Part shown: one piece after another, positions 35,101 through 43,326 of the stretch
Position numbering within the stretch: the stretch's first letter is position 1
Layout of the letters: each line of letters starts with the position of its first letter
NCBI RefSeq assembly: GCF_004745645.1
Contig: NZ_SRMB01000001.1
Span: 1,860,001-1,924,000, forward strand
Direction: 5' to 3'
Length of the DNA stretch: 64,000 nucleotides
From: Hymenobacter metallicola
GTDB taxonomy: Bacteria; Bacteroidota; Bacteroidia; Cytophagales; Hymenobacteraceae
Notes under the pieces: model-generated
Told to the model about the DNA's origin: nothing
The model's input: only the letters and a program-made list of their open reading frames with translations
The model's database searches: none
Made by a program: the position numbers and the translations under genes

Positions 35101-35538
35101 ATGAAAATCGAAAAAATCTTCACGGCGCAAGCCAAAGCCAAAGGCGGCCGCGACGGTCATGTGACGACCAACAACGACGTGCTGGACATCGACCTGAGCA
35201 CGCCCAAGGAAATGGGCGGCCCCGGAAAAGCGGGTGCTACCAACCCCGAGCAGCTGTTTGCGGCCGGCTACGCGGCCTGCTTCGAGGGGGCCCTGGGGGT
35301 AGCAGCCCGCCAGGCCAAGGTGAAGCTGGAAGGCGTGACGGTAGAAGCTTTCATCGGCTTTGGCAAGGCGGAAGACGGCGGCTACGGCATCTCCGCCGAC
35401 CTGCACATAAACATTCCCGGGGTAGAGCAAGGCCAGGCCGAGCAGCTAGTGGAAGCCGCCCACGGCATTTGCCCCTACTCGCGCGCTACCAAAGGCAATA
35501 TCGAAGTAACCCTGCACACTACCACGGCCAACGCGTAA
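35101..35538 (+). CDS. ohr: organic hydroperoxide resistance protein (OsmC/Ohr family)
   Basis: A thiol peroxidase of 145 residues that reduces organic hydroperoxides with lipoylated partners. Redox cysteines are C60 (GYAACFEGAL) and C124 (HGICPYSRAT); other family marks are the Arg in GGRDGHV and ATNPEQLFAAGYA, whose Glu is part of the active site. The gene follows ohrR directly and is probably controlled by it. A second Ohr paralogue lies at 49072-49521. It is longer than the second copy between the first strand and the Cys loop by the KEMGGPGK insert. Confidence 0.93.
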   Translation: MKIEKIFTAQAKAKGGRDGHVTTNNDVLDIDLSTPKEMGGPGKAGATNPEQLFAAGYAACFEGALGVAARQAKVKLEGVTVEAFIGFGKAEDGGYGISADLHINIPGVEQGQAEQLVEAAHGICPYSRATKGNIEVTLHTTTANA

Positions 35539-35690
35539 GCGCCAGGCCCCGAGTCTGACTGCCACTCCGACCCGCCAAAGTTTTGCTCCTGACGCTCAGC
35601 CCCATCCGGGTGCGGGCCCTTGGGAAGACAGACTTGCACCGGCCCGGGGTGGCAGTTTCTTGTTTCTATTCTTTTCTACTCCTCTCCGCT

Positions 35691-36689
35691 ATGAAAACCA
35701 AAACCATTCTGCTGGCAAGCCGCCCCAAAGGCCTGCCCACCAACGAACAATTCCAGTTTGACACCCTAGACCTACCCGCCCCCGCGGCCGGCCAGGTGTT
35801 GCTCAAAACCCGCTACGTATCGGTCGACCCCTACATGCGGGGCCGCATGAACGAAGGCAAATCCTACATTGCACCCTTCACCGTGGGGGAGCCCATGGCG
35901 GGTGGGGCCGTGGCTGAAGTCGTTGAAAGTCAAAACCCTGCCCTGCCGGTGGGCAGCTTGGTGGTGGGCAATCTGCCCTGGCAGGAATACATTCTCTCCG
36001 ACGGCAAAGGCCTGAACCCCGTGCCCGCCGACAAGGCCCCGATCAGCTATTTTCTGGGCTTGCTGGGCATGCCGGGCCTGACGGCTTACTTCGGCCTACT
36101 CGACATCTGCCAACCCCGAGCCGGCGAAACGGTAGTCGTGTCGGGTGCGGCCGGGGCCGTAGGCATGGTAGTAGGCCAGCTGGCCAAGATTCAGGGGGCC
36201 CGGGTGATTGGCACGGCCGGCTCGGATGAGAAAGTGGCCTACCTCAAGCAGCTGGGCTTCGACGAGGCCATCAACTACAAAACCACGCCCGACATTGCCC
36301 AGGCCCTGGCCGCTGCCGCTCCCGCCGGCGTCGACTGCTATTTCGACAACGTGGGTGGCCCCATCACCGATGCCGTGTACGATTTGCTCAACAAACACGC
36401 CCGCATTGCCCTGTGCGGCCAGATTTCGAGCTATAACGATACGGAGGTACCCGTCGGCCCCCGGCCCGAAAGCAAGCTACTCAAGACCAGCGCCAAGCTC
36501 CAGGGCTTCATCGTGGGCGACTACTACAGCCGCTGGCCCGAGGGCGTGCAGAAGCTCACCGAGTGGTATAGCCAGGGCAAGCTGCAGTTTGAGGAAACCA
36601 TTACGGAAGGTTTCGACCAGATTCCGGCCGCTTTTCTGGGCTTGTTTAAGGGTGAAAACACCGGCAAAGCCATTGTCAAGGTCGCGTAA
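35691..36689 (+). CDS. NADP-dependent MDR oxidoreductase (CurA/leukotriene B4 dehydrogenase-like)
   Basis: A zinc-free medium-chain reductase of 332 residues, starting at ATG 35691 (MKTKTILLASRPKG). Family marks are RYVSVDPYMRGRM, the nucleotide fold VVVSGAAGAVGMVVGQLAKI, IGTAGSDEKVAYLKQLGFDEAINYKT, VDCYFDNVGGPITDAV and GQISSYN. Such enzymes reduce alpha,beta-unsaturated ketones and aldehydes (2-alkenal reductase, curcumin reductase). In the setting of peroxide and aldehyde defence genes this points to removal of lipid-derived enals (inference). The next gene follows after 48 bp in the same direction. Confidence 0.9.
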   Translation: MKTKTILLASRPKGLPTNEQFQFDTLDLPAPAAGQVLLKTRYVSVDPYMRGRMNEGKSYIAPFTVGEPMAGGAVAEVVESQNPALPVGSLVVGNLPWQEYILSDGKGLNPVPADKAPISYFLGLLGMPGLTAYFGLLDICQPRAGETVVVSGAAGAVGMVVGQLAKIQGARVIGTAGSDEKVAYLKQLGFDEAINYKTTPDIAQALAAAAPAGVDCYFDNVGGPITDAVYDLLNKHARIALCGQISSYNDTEVPVGPRPESKLLKTSAKLQGFIVGDYYSRWPEGVQKLTEWYSQGKLQFEETITEGFDQIPAAFLGLFKGENTGKAIVKVA

Positions 36690-36737
36690 GCAGGCTCATC
36701 CTATTCCTTTCTTCCCTACACCTCAATACCTAAAAGC

Positions 36738-37046
36738 ATGTCGAATCAGGCAGACATTTATTGCGTAGCGGCCGAGTGGCTGGTGCAGCCCGGCCACGAA
36801 GCCACGGTGCGCCGCCTGCTGCTGGAAGCCGCCGCGGCCGTACGCCAGCACGAGCCCGGCAACCTGGTGTATACCGCTCACGAGTCGGCCGACGAGCCGG
36901 GCCGCTTCTTCATCTACGAGCAGTACGTGAACCAGGAGGCCCAGATTGCCCACCGCGCGGCCACGCATTTCCAGGACTTGGTGCTGGGGCAGATTGTACC
37001 GCTGTTGGCCGAGCGCAAAACCACTTTTTACCGCCTGTTGGCCTAA
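36738..37046 (+). CDS. ABM-domain protein, putative quinol monooxygenase
   Basis: A 102-residue antibiotic biosynthesis monooxygenase (ABM) fold protein. The ferredoxin-like pattern is seen in IYCVAAEWLVQPGHEATVRRLL, NLVYTAHESADEPGRFFIYEQY and the His-containing AHRAATHFQDLV, as in YgiN-like quinol monooxygenases. No cofactor is needed in this family, and members act as dimers. Enzymatic function cannot be told from sequence alone. It lies between the MDR reductase and a DJ-1-like gene, 44 bp before the latter, probably in one transcript. Confidence 0.85.
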   Translation: MSNQADIYCVAAEWLVQPGHEATVRRLLLEAAAAVRQHEPGNLVYTAHESADEPGRFFIYEQYVNQEAQIAHRAATHFQDLVLGQIVPLLAERKTTFYRLLA

Positions 37047-37090
37047 GCCAGGCAGGCAACTTCCTTCTTTCCCCCCTTATCCTGAATACG

Positions 37091-37771
37091 ATGAACATTC
37101 TGATGGTATTGACCTCCCACGACCAGCTGGGAAACACGGGCCACAAAACCGGCTTTTGGCTGGAAGAGTTTGCCGCCCCCTACTACGTCTTCAAGGATGC
37201 CGGCGCCACCCTGACCCTGGCCTCGCCCGCCGGCGGCCAGCCGCCCCTCGACCCCAAGAGCGACGACCCCAGCGCCCAGACCGAAGCCACCAAGCGTTTT
37301 AAAACCGACCCCGAAGCCCAGCAGGTCCTGGCTACGACAGTAAAGCTCGACTCGGTTTCGGCGGCCGACTACGACGCCGTATTTTACCCCGGCGGCCACG
37401 GCCCGCTGTGGGATTTGGCCGAAGACAAAAAGTCGATTGCGCTGATCGAGACGCTGTATGCCGCCGGCAAGCCCGTGGCCGCCGTGTGCCACGCGCCCGG
37501 CGTGCTGCGCCACGTGAAGGCGCCCAATGGCGAGCTGCTGGTGAAAGGCAAGCAAGTAGCGGGCTTCACCAACACCGAAGAAGAAGCCGTGCAACTCACC
37601 GACGTGGTGCCTTTTCTGGTGGAAGACATGCTCACGCAAAGCGGCGGCAACTACTCCAAAGGCGCCGACTGGCAGCCCTACGTGGTAACGGAAGGCAACC
37701 TGATTACGGGCCAGAACCCGGCCTCCTCCGAGCCAGCCGCCCACGAGCTGCTGAAGCTGCTGAAGAAGTAA
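37091..37771 (+). CDS. DJ-1/PfpI family protein (glyoxalase III-like)
   Basis: A 226-residue protein starting at ATG 37091 (MNILMVLTSHDQLGNTGHKT). The nucleophile elbow is AAVCHAPGVLR with C133 and H134; the conserved acidic residue E25 or E26 in GFWLEEFAAPYYVF completes the site. YPGGHGPLWDLAED forms the loop next to it. This type includes Hsp31-like enzymes that convert methylglyoxal to lactate without glutathione (family knowledge). The gene ends the MDR-ABM-DJ-1 run, and a terminator follows at 37792. Its role as a carbonyl-removing enzyme fits its neighbours. Confidence 0.9.
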   Translation: MNILMVLTSHDQLGNTGHKTGFWLEEFAAPYYVFKDAGATLTLASPAGGQPPLDPKSDDPSAQTEATKRFKTDPEAQQVLATTVKLDSVSAADYDAVFYPGGHGPLWDLAEDKKSIALIETLYAAGKPVAAVCHAPGVLRHVKAPNGELLVKGKQVAGFTNTEEEAVQLTDVVPFLVEDMLTQSGGNYSKGADWQPYVVTEGNLITGQNPASSEPAAHELLKLLKK

Positions 37772-37791
37772 GCCAGGATAGTCCGCATACG

Positions 37792-37841
37792 AAAGCCGCC
37801 CCGGCTGCCCTGATCTTCAGCGGTAGCCGGGGCGGCTTTTG
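37792..37841 (+). terminator. intrinsic terminator after the DJ-1-like gene
   Basis: AAAGCCGCCCCGGCT pairs with AGCCGGGGCGGCTTT; the T tract TTTT runs directly into the operator module that starts at 37837. Confidence 0.8.
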
Positions 37842-37897
37842 TATAGCAGAAGCCCGGTTTTGTGTAGCCCGACCGTGAACGGCTGTCGACACCTTTG
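37837..37897 (+). promoter_or_regulatory. shared 61-bp operator/promoter module A (candidate AraC site)
   Basis: Contains the direct repeats TTTTGTATAGC (37837) and TTTTGTGTAGC (37858), 21 bp apart, then CCTTTGC as -7-like element ending at 37898. An equal-length module lies at 38989-39049 before the second aldo/keto reductase. Direct repeats two helical turns apart are typical of AraC-family activators; the AraC gene at 40178 is the obvious candidate. Confidence 0.5.
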
Positions 37898-37930
37898 CAC
37901 GATACATTTCTGCTACCCCATCCCCTGCCT

Positions 37931-38980
37931 ATGAACCTCACTTCCTTTCGCACCCTGGGCCGCTCCGGCCTGATTGTCAGTCCGCTGGCCCTGGGCACCA
38001 TGACCTTCGGCACCCCGCGCTGGGGCTCGACCGACGACGTATCTGAGGCCATTTTCCGGGCGTACGTGGAGGCCGGCGGCAACTTCCTCGACACGGCCGA
38101 TGTGTATTCTGGCGGCCGTAGTGAAGAGCTACTGGGCCGCTACGTTACGGACTATGGCCTTCGCGACCAGCTGGTGCTGGCCAGCAAGTTCAGCTTCAAC
38201 GCTCAAGCTGGTAATCCCCACGCCGGTGGCAACGGCCGCAAAAACGTGCACCGGGCCCTGGAAGGCTCCCTGCGCCGCCTGCAGACCGACTACCTCGACC
38301 TGTATTGGCTGCACACCTGGGATATGGTAACGCCGGTAGAGGAAGTTCTGCAAACTCTGGGCGACCTGGTACGGGCGGGCAAAATCCGCTACTTCGGCTT
38401 CTCCAACGTGCCCGCCTGGTACGCCGCCCAGGCCGCCACGCTGGCCGCCGTGCACCATGTGCCCGCCCCCATTGCCCTGCAGCTCGAATACTCGCTCGTG
38501 TCCCGCACCATCGAGCAGGAACACGTAGCCGCGGCCCAGGCCTGTGGCCTGGGCATCACGCCCTGGAGCCCCTTGGCCGCCGGCTTTCTGGCCGGTAAGT
38601 ACGAGCGGGAAGGTAGCGGGGCTACCGGCCCGGGCCGCCTTACGGGCCCCAACCCCTTTGGCAACAGCAAGTTTACCGACCACAACTGGCGCGTACTGGA
38701 AACCTTGCGCGACGTAGCTGCCCAGCTGCAACGGCCCCTGGCCCAGGTAGCCCTAGCCTGGACGTTGGCCCAGCCTGGTATCAGCTCCCTGATCCTGGGG
38801 GCCAGCCGGCTGGAACAACTCCACGACAACCTGGCTTCCCTCGATGTGCAGCTAACGACCGAACAGCTCCAGCAGCTGAGTGACGCCAGTGCGCTGGCCC
38901 CGACGTCGCCCTACGGCATCTTCTCCGCAGCCGTCAACCGCAGCATCTTCGGGGGCCACCAGGTACAGGCGTGGCGGTAG
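37931..38980 (+). CDS. aldo/keto reductase
   Basis: An NADPH-dependent aldo/keto reductase of 349 residues, starting at ATG 37931 (MNLTSFRTLGRSGLIVSPLA). The catalytic tetrad is visible as Asp and Tyr in FLDTADVYSGGRSEELLG, Lys in LASKFSF and His in LYWLHTWD. Phosphate-binding residues sit near LILGASRLEQLHDNL. The family is YajO/PhdYeFA-like. Substrates are probably small aldehydes. It has its own promoter module with a candidate AraC operator; the following gene, also an aldo/keto reductase, has the same module. Confidence 0.92.
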   Translation: MNLTSFRTLGRSGLIVSPLALGTMTFGTPRWGSTDDVSEAIFRAYVEAGGNFLDTADVYSGGRSEELLGRYVTDYGLRDQLVLASKFSFNAQAGNPHAGGNGRKNVHRALEGSLRRLQTDYLDLYWLHTWDMVTPVEEVLQTLGDLVRAGKIRYFGFSNVPAWYAAQAATLAAVHHVPAPIALQLEYSLVSRTIEQEHVAAAQACGLGITPWSPLAAGFLAGKYEREGSGATGPGRLTGPNPFGNSKFTDHNWRVLETLRDVAAQLQRPLAQVALAWTLAQPGISSLILGASRLEQLHDNLASLDVQLTTEQLQQLSDASALAPTSPYGIFSAAVNRSIFGGHQVQAWR

Positions 38981-38988
38981 CCGCCGCG

Positions 38989-39049
38989 TTTTGTGTTGCA
39001 GAAGCACCGGTTTGTGTAACCCGGCCGGGGCCTTATAGTCAGACCTTTG
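38989..39049 (+). promoter_or_regulatory. shared 61-bp operator/promoter module B (candidate AraC site)
   Basis: Starts eight bases after the first reductase's stop. It carries TTTTGTGTTGC and GTTTGTGTAAC at a 21-bp period, with GCAGAAGC between them as in module A, and ends in GACCTTTG. The distance from the first TTTTGT to CCTTTG is 61 bp in both modules. Confidence 0.5.
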
Positions 39050-39093
39050 TAGCGTAATCCTATTCCTCCACTATTCTTTTTCACAACCACAGT

Positions 39094-40089
39094 ATGAGCA
39101 CCATCAAGAAAGTGGCCCTGGGCAGCCAAGGCCTGGAAGTACCCGTCGAGGGCCTGGGCTGCATGGGCATGACGGCCGGCGTAAACGGCATGAGCGTGTA
39201 CGGGGAAGCCGACGAAACCGAAAGCGTTGCCACCATTCACCGGGCCCTCGAACTGGGCGTCAACCTGCTCGACACGGCCGACCTCTATGGCCCCCTGCTC
39301 AACGAGCGGCTCGTGGGCCGCGCTATTGCCGGGCGCCGCCAAGAGGTTATTTTGGCTACCAAATTCGGCTTTGAAGTCGACGACAACGAAACCTGGACGG
39401 GTGGCTACAACGGCCGGCCCGACTACGTGCGCAAGTCGATTGAACGCTCGTTGCGCAACCTGGGCACCGACTACGTGGACCTGTACTACCTGCACCGCCT
39501 CGACCCCAACACGCCGATTGAAGACACGGTAGGCGCCATGAGCCGCTTGGTCGAAGAAGGCAAAGTACGCTACCTGGGCCTGAGTGAGGTAACGGCCGAC
39601 GTGCTGCGCCGGGCCCACCAGGTGCATCCCATTACCGCTCTGCAAACCGAATATTCGCTGTTCGACCGGGGCGTGGAAGAGGACGGCATGCTGCAGGTAA
39701 CGCGCGACATGGGTATTGGCTTCGTGGGCTACTCGCCGCTGGGCCGGGGCTTTTTATCGGGCGAAATCAAGACCCCGGACGATTTAGAGGCCAATGACTC
39801 CCGCCGAATTTTCCCGCGCTATCAGGGCGAGAATTTCTACCGGAATCTGGCCCTGGTTGAAAAGCTGCAAAGCCTAGCCCAGGACAAAGGCGTAACGGCC
39901 GCCCAGCTGGCCCTGGCCTGGGTGCTGGCCCAGGGCGTGGTAGCCATTCCCGGCACCAAGCGCCGTAAGTACCTGGAACAGAACGTAGCGGCGGCCAGCT
40001 TCACGCTCAGCCCCGCCGAACTAGCTGAATTGGAAGCTATTATGCCGGTTGGCAGCTCGGCTGGGGCCGCCTACCCCGAAGGTTTCTAA
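39094..40089 (+). CDS. aldo/keto reductase (AKR13-like)
   Basis: A 331-residue aldo/keto reductase. [13 protein letters not shown] at the N-terminus and [20 protein letters not shown] (catalytic Asp and Tyr), LATKFGFEV (Lys) and YYLHRLDP (His) are seen, plus the C-terminal cofactor loop [13 protein letters not shown]. The features fit the AKR11-13 groups, which reduce varied aldehydes. Sequence differs clearly from the neighbour at 37931, so it is not a recent duplication of that gene although their promoters are alike. Transcription probably begins near 39056 from module B. Confidence 0.92.
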   Translation: MSTIKKVALGSQGLEVPVEGLGCMGMTAGVNGMSVYGEADETESVATIHRALELGVNLLDTADLYGPLLNERLVGRAIAGRRQEVILATKFGFEVDDNETWTGGYNGRPDYVRKSIERSLRNLGTDYVDLYYLHRLDPNTPIEDTVGAMSRLVEEGKVRYLGLSEVTADVLRRAHQVHPITALQTEYSLFDRGVEEDGMLQVTRDMGIGFVGYSPLGRGFLSGEIKTPDDLEANDSRRIFPRYQGENFYRNLALVEKLQSLAQDKGVTAAQLALAWVLAQGVVAIPGTKRRKYLEQNVAAASFTLSPAELAELEAIMPVGSSAGAAYPEGF

Positions 40090-40177
40090 GCCGCTGCGGT
40101 GACTTTACGGCCGGCCGCGGGTTGAGAGAATAACTGCTTTCAGCCCGCAGCCGGCCCAACCGTTTTTTCTTGCCCCC

Positions 40178-41092
40178 ATGAAAAATACCGCCAAAGAGTT
40201 TCTGGTCCTCAATACCGTCACGGACTATACCCGCTTCTACGGCCTGCCCGCCCCGGCTCACCCGCTGCTCACGGTAGTCGACCTGGAGCAGGCCCGCTGC
40301 CTACCCCGCGTCACGACGCCGGTGGTGCAGCAGCTCTACACCGTTGCGCTGAAGCGCGGGCTGAAAGGCAACATCATCTACGGCCGGCAATCCTACGATT
40401 TCAAGGAAGGCGTGCTATTCTTTCTCGGGCCGGGTCAGGTATTTGCGGCCGATGAAACCCTGGATGCCTCAGAGCTGAGCGGCTGGATGCTGATTTTCCA
40501 CCCCGATTTGCTGCTGAAACACCCGCTGGCTAAGAAGATGCCCGGCTACAGCTTTTTTTCCTACCAGGCAAATGAGGCTTTGCACCTCTCGGCCAAGGAA
40601 GAAACGCTGCTGGAAGGCCTGCTGCGTGGCATTCGGGCCGAGTACGACCAACCCATCGACGCCTTCAGTCAGGAGCTGTTGGTGTCCCAGCTCGACGTGC
40701 TGCTCAGCTATGCCAACCGCTACTACCACCGGCAGTTTCTGACCCGGCGCACTGCCGAGCACGACCTGCTTGCCCGCTTCGAGGAGCTGCTGACCGCCTA
40801 CTTTGCGCAGGATGGCGAGCAGCCCCTGCCCACGGTGCAGCACTTTGCCGATGCCCTGCACGTGTCGCCGGCCTACCTGAGCGACATGCTGCGCACCCTG
40901 ACCGGCCAGACCACCCAACAGCACCTGCACCACGGCTTGATTGAAAAAGCCAAGCGCCTGCTGCTGTCTACCTCCCTGACTATCAACGAAACCGCTTATC
41001 AACTCGGCTTCGAATACCCTCAGTATTTTACCCGCCTGTTCAAAAGCAAAACCGGCCTGACGCCAGCCGCTTTCCGAGTGTCAGTCAATTAG
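40178..41092 (+). CDS. AraC-family transcriptional regulator
   Basis: A 304-residue regulator. The N-terminal two-thirds is a cupin-like ligand region (LYTVALKRGLKGNIIYGRQSYDF, LFFLGPGQVFAADE). The C-terminal AraC DNA-binding domain (about 195-300) has two helix-turn-helix units: VQHFADALHVSPAYLSDML and INETAYQLGFEYPQYFTRLF, with KTGLTPAAFR at the end. This type often activates a neighbouring oxidoreductase gene. It lies 88 bp after the second reductase. Modules A and B are its likely targets (inference); no such module lies before its own start. Confidence 0.93.
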   Translation: MKNTAKEFLVLNTVTDYTRFYGLPAPAHPLLTVVDLEQARCLPRVTTPVVQQLYTVALKRGLKGNIIYGRQSYDFKEGVLFFLGPGQVFAADETLDASELSGWMLIFHPDLLLKHPLAKKMPGYSFFSYQANEALHLSAKEETLLEGLLRGIRAEYDQPIDAFSQELLVSQLDVLLSYANRYYHRQFLTRRTAEHDLLARFEELLTAYFAQDGEQPLPTVQHFADALHVSPAYLSDMLRTLTGQTTQQHLHHGLIEKAKRLLLSTSLTINETAYQLGFEYPQYFTRLFKSKTGLTPAAFRVSVN

Positions 41093-41120
41093 ATTGATTA
41101 AAACTCTGGATTTGCCTCGG

Positions 41121-43088
41121 CTACCTTAGCCGTCCATCCGGGGCGTAGCGCAGCTCGCCCAGCTCCACCAGTTCCCGCAGCTGCTCGGTTACGGCCGTGG
41201 CCTGGCCCGGGGCAAAGTGGGCCAGCACTTCCCGCGGGGTCTGGGGCGTGGCTTTAAGCAGCTGCACCAGCTGCTCGCGCAAGCCGGCCACGGGCGCGGC
41301 GGCCTGCCGGGCCTTTTTCTGGGCCAGGCAATAATCACAGATCTTGCAGGGGGCCGCATCCAGCTCCCCGAAGTATTCCAGCAACAGTTGCTGGCGGCAG
41401 CGCCCCCCGGCCGCGTAGCGTAGCACCGACTCGGTTTTGTGCACAGCCAGGTCCCGGGCCTGGTTGAGGCGCTTCTGGTCCAGCGGCAGCTTGTCGGCAT
41501 CGTAGCGGCCCGTCGTGAACAGGGCCTGGGGCGACTCGTGCTTGGGCTGGTACTGGATAATGCCCGAGCGGTGCAGAAACACCAGCATTTTGCGCACGTC
41601 CACCACACTTTTCTTTAAGTGTTGGGCCAAGCTGTTTTCCGAAATCCGCTGGAAGCCGGTGAACAACTCCCCGCCGTTGAAGCGCAGTAGGCTTTTGATA
41701 AGCTGGTCATGCTGGGCATTGGCCACCTGAAACCGGTACAAATCGGTGTGGTCGATGGGAATGTGGACCCGGGCCGGGTTGTTTACGGCCTCGTTCACCT
41801 GCACGAAGCCTTCCCGTTCCAGGGTCCGGAGGCTATTGTGGGCATCCAGAGCCTTGATGCGGTAGGTTTCGGCAAACTGCTGCAAATCGAAGTCGAAGGC
41901 AACCAGCTCGCCCCCACCCACGGCCGTGCGCGAAAAGTTGGCCAGCGCCTGGTACACGCGCCGCACGGTATCGAGCGGGGGAAAAGCCTGCTGGGTGCGG
42001 CGGCGCAATTCGTCGGCATCGTTGGGGGCTTGCAGCAGCACGGCAAAGGCGTACTTCTCGTCGCGCCCGGCCCGGCCGGCTTCCTGGTAGTAGGCTTCCA
42101 GGTTGTCGGGCGCGTCGAGGTGAACGACCAGGCGCACGTCGGGCTTGTCGATGCCCATGCCAAAAGCATTCGTCGCCACGATGCAGCGGATCCGGTTTTG
42201 CATCCAGTCCAGCTGGGTGCGGCTGCGCTGCTCTGAGGGCAGCCCCGCGTGGTAAGGAGCGGCCTTCACGCCGGCTTGTTGCAGAAAGGCGGCCGTATCC
42301 TCGGTTTGGCGGCGGGTGCGCGCGTACACGATACTGGTTTTGTCGGCCCCTACCCCACGCAGCACTTCTTCCAGGCGCCGCAGCTTGTCTTCCGTGCTTA
42401 GCACCGAGTACGACAGGTTGGGCCTAGCAAAACTCTGCTGAAAAATCCGGTGGCTGACCCCAAAATTCAGTTTTTCGACAATATCCTGGCGTACCTGCTC
42501 GGTGGCCGTGGCCGTAAGGGCTATGCAGGGCACGCCCGGCAGCAGCTCCCGAAGCTCAGCAATGCGCAAGTACGGCGGCCGAAAGTCGTAGCCCCACTGC
42601 GACAGGCAGTGCGCCTCATCCACGGCCAGCAGGCTCACCCGCATCTTCTTGACCCGGGCCTGAAACATCTCCGTCAGGAGCCGCTCCGGACTCACATACA
42701 GAAACTTCACCGGGCCGTACACGCAGTTGTCCAGCGTCTGGTCAATTTCGGTGTGGCTCATGCCCGCGTACACTGCCTCGGCCTTGATGCCACGCTTGCG
42801 CAGGTTCTCCACTTGGTCCTTCATCAGGGCAATCAGCGGCGAGACAACCACACACAAGCCCGGCCGGGCCAGGGCCGGCACCTGAAAACAGATGCTCTTG
42901 CCCCCGCCGGTCGGCAGCAACGCCAGGGTATCCTGCCCGGCTAGTACCGAGCGGATAATATCTTCCTGCATCGGCCGGAAAGCCGCGTGGCCCCAGGTCT
43001 GGCGCAAGACCAGCAGAATATCGTCGGTTGGTAGCTGTGACAAAGCGTAAAAATATGGGTAGAAATAATCCGGCGAAGGTAACGCCAC
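41121..43088 (-). CDS. recQ: RecQ-family ATP-dependent DNA helicase
   Basis: A 3'-5' DNA helicase of 655 residues. Superfamily 2 motifs are FRPMQEDIIRSVLAG (Q/0), LLPTGGGKSICFQVP (Walker A), LLAVDEAHCLSQWGYDFRPPY (DEAH), LTATAT, SIVYARTRRQTEDTA, ATNAFGMGIDKPDVRLVVH and QEAGRAGRD. The zinc-binding RQC region has RQQLLLEYFGE followed by PCKICDYC. After it comes a winged-helix-like tail. The C-terminal HRDC domain of E. coli RecQ is not seen. The N-terminus has about 25 residues before the helicase core, so a later start is possible. It is convergent with the AraC gene. Confidence 0.93.
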   Translation of the reverse strand: MALPSPDYFYPYFYALSQLPTDDILLVLRQTWGHAAFRPMQEDIIRSVLAGQDTLALLPTGGGKSICFQVPALARPGLCVVVSPLIALMKDQVENLRKRGIKAEAVYAGMSHTEIDQTLDNCVYGPVKFLYVSPERLLTEMFQARVKKMRVSLLAVDEAHCLSQWGYDFRPPYLRIAELRELLPGVPCIALTATATEQVRQDIVEKLNFGVSHRIFQQSFARPNLSYSVLSTEDKLRRLEEVLRGVGADKTSIVYARTRRQTEDTAAFLQQAGVKAAPYHAGLPSEQRSRTQLDWMQNRIRCIVATNAFGMGIDKPDVRLVVHLDAPDNLEAYYQEAGRAGRDEKYAFAVLLQAPNDADELRRRTQQAFPPLDTVRRVYQALANFSRTAVGGGELVAFDFDLQQFAETYRIKALDAHNSLRTLEREGFVQVNEAVNNPARVHIPIDHTDLYRFQVANAQHDQLIKSLLRFNGGELFTGFQRISENSLAQHLKKSVVDVRKMLVFLHRSGIIQYQPKHESPQALFTTGRYDADKLPLDQKRLNQARDLAVHKTESVLRYAAGGRCRQQLLLEYFGELDAAPCKICDYCLAQKKARQAAAPVAGLREQLVQLLKATPQTPREVLAHFAPGQATAVTEQLRELVELGELRYAPDGRLR

Positions 43089-43131
43089 CAGGGCGGAAAC
43101 GGAAGCCCGGCCTAATCATTCCCATGTACGC

Positions 43132-43244
43132 CTGTCATTCTGAGCCAGCGAAAGACCTTATCAGGTTAGAAAGTCACTCATATGAAGAACGAATGCTAGC
43201 GTGATAAGGTCCTGCACTCCGCTTTGCTGCGTTCAGGATGACAG
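43132..43244. repeat. imperfect palindromic intergenic repeat (TGTCATTCTGAGC type)
   Basis: The left arm CTGTCATTCTGAGCCAGCGAAAG with ACCTTATCA, and the right arm TGATAAGGTCCTGC with GTTCAGGATGACAG, are reverse complements apart from an insert in the right arm. The loop is about 38 nt. The sequence is like widely distributed intergenic repeats of Bacteroidota and other bacteria (recall). Confidence 0.6.
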
Positions 43245-43263
43245 ATATGGCTTTAAGCACAAC

Positions 43264-43297
43264 AAAAAAGCCCGGCTCCAAATGGAACCGGGCTTTT
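43264..43297 (-). terminator. intrinsic terminator after the gene at 43327
   Basis: AAAAGCCCGG pairs with CCGGGCTTTT; the minus strand ends in six T residues. It lies 30 bases beyond the stop at 43327. Confidence 0.8.
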
Positions 43298-43326
43298 GCT
43301 AAACTCTAATTGGTACTCCTAGCAGC

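Noticed and set aside
40090..40177. A third AraC operator module before the AraC gene itself
   Set aside because: No TTTTGTnTnGC repeat occurs in this stretch, so autoregulation through the same site is not supported.
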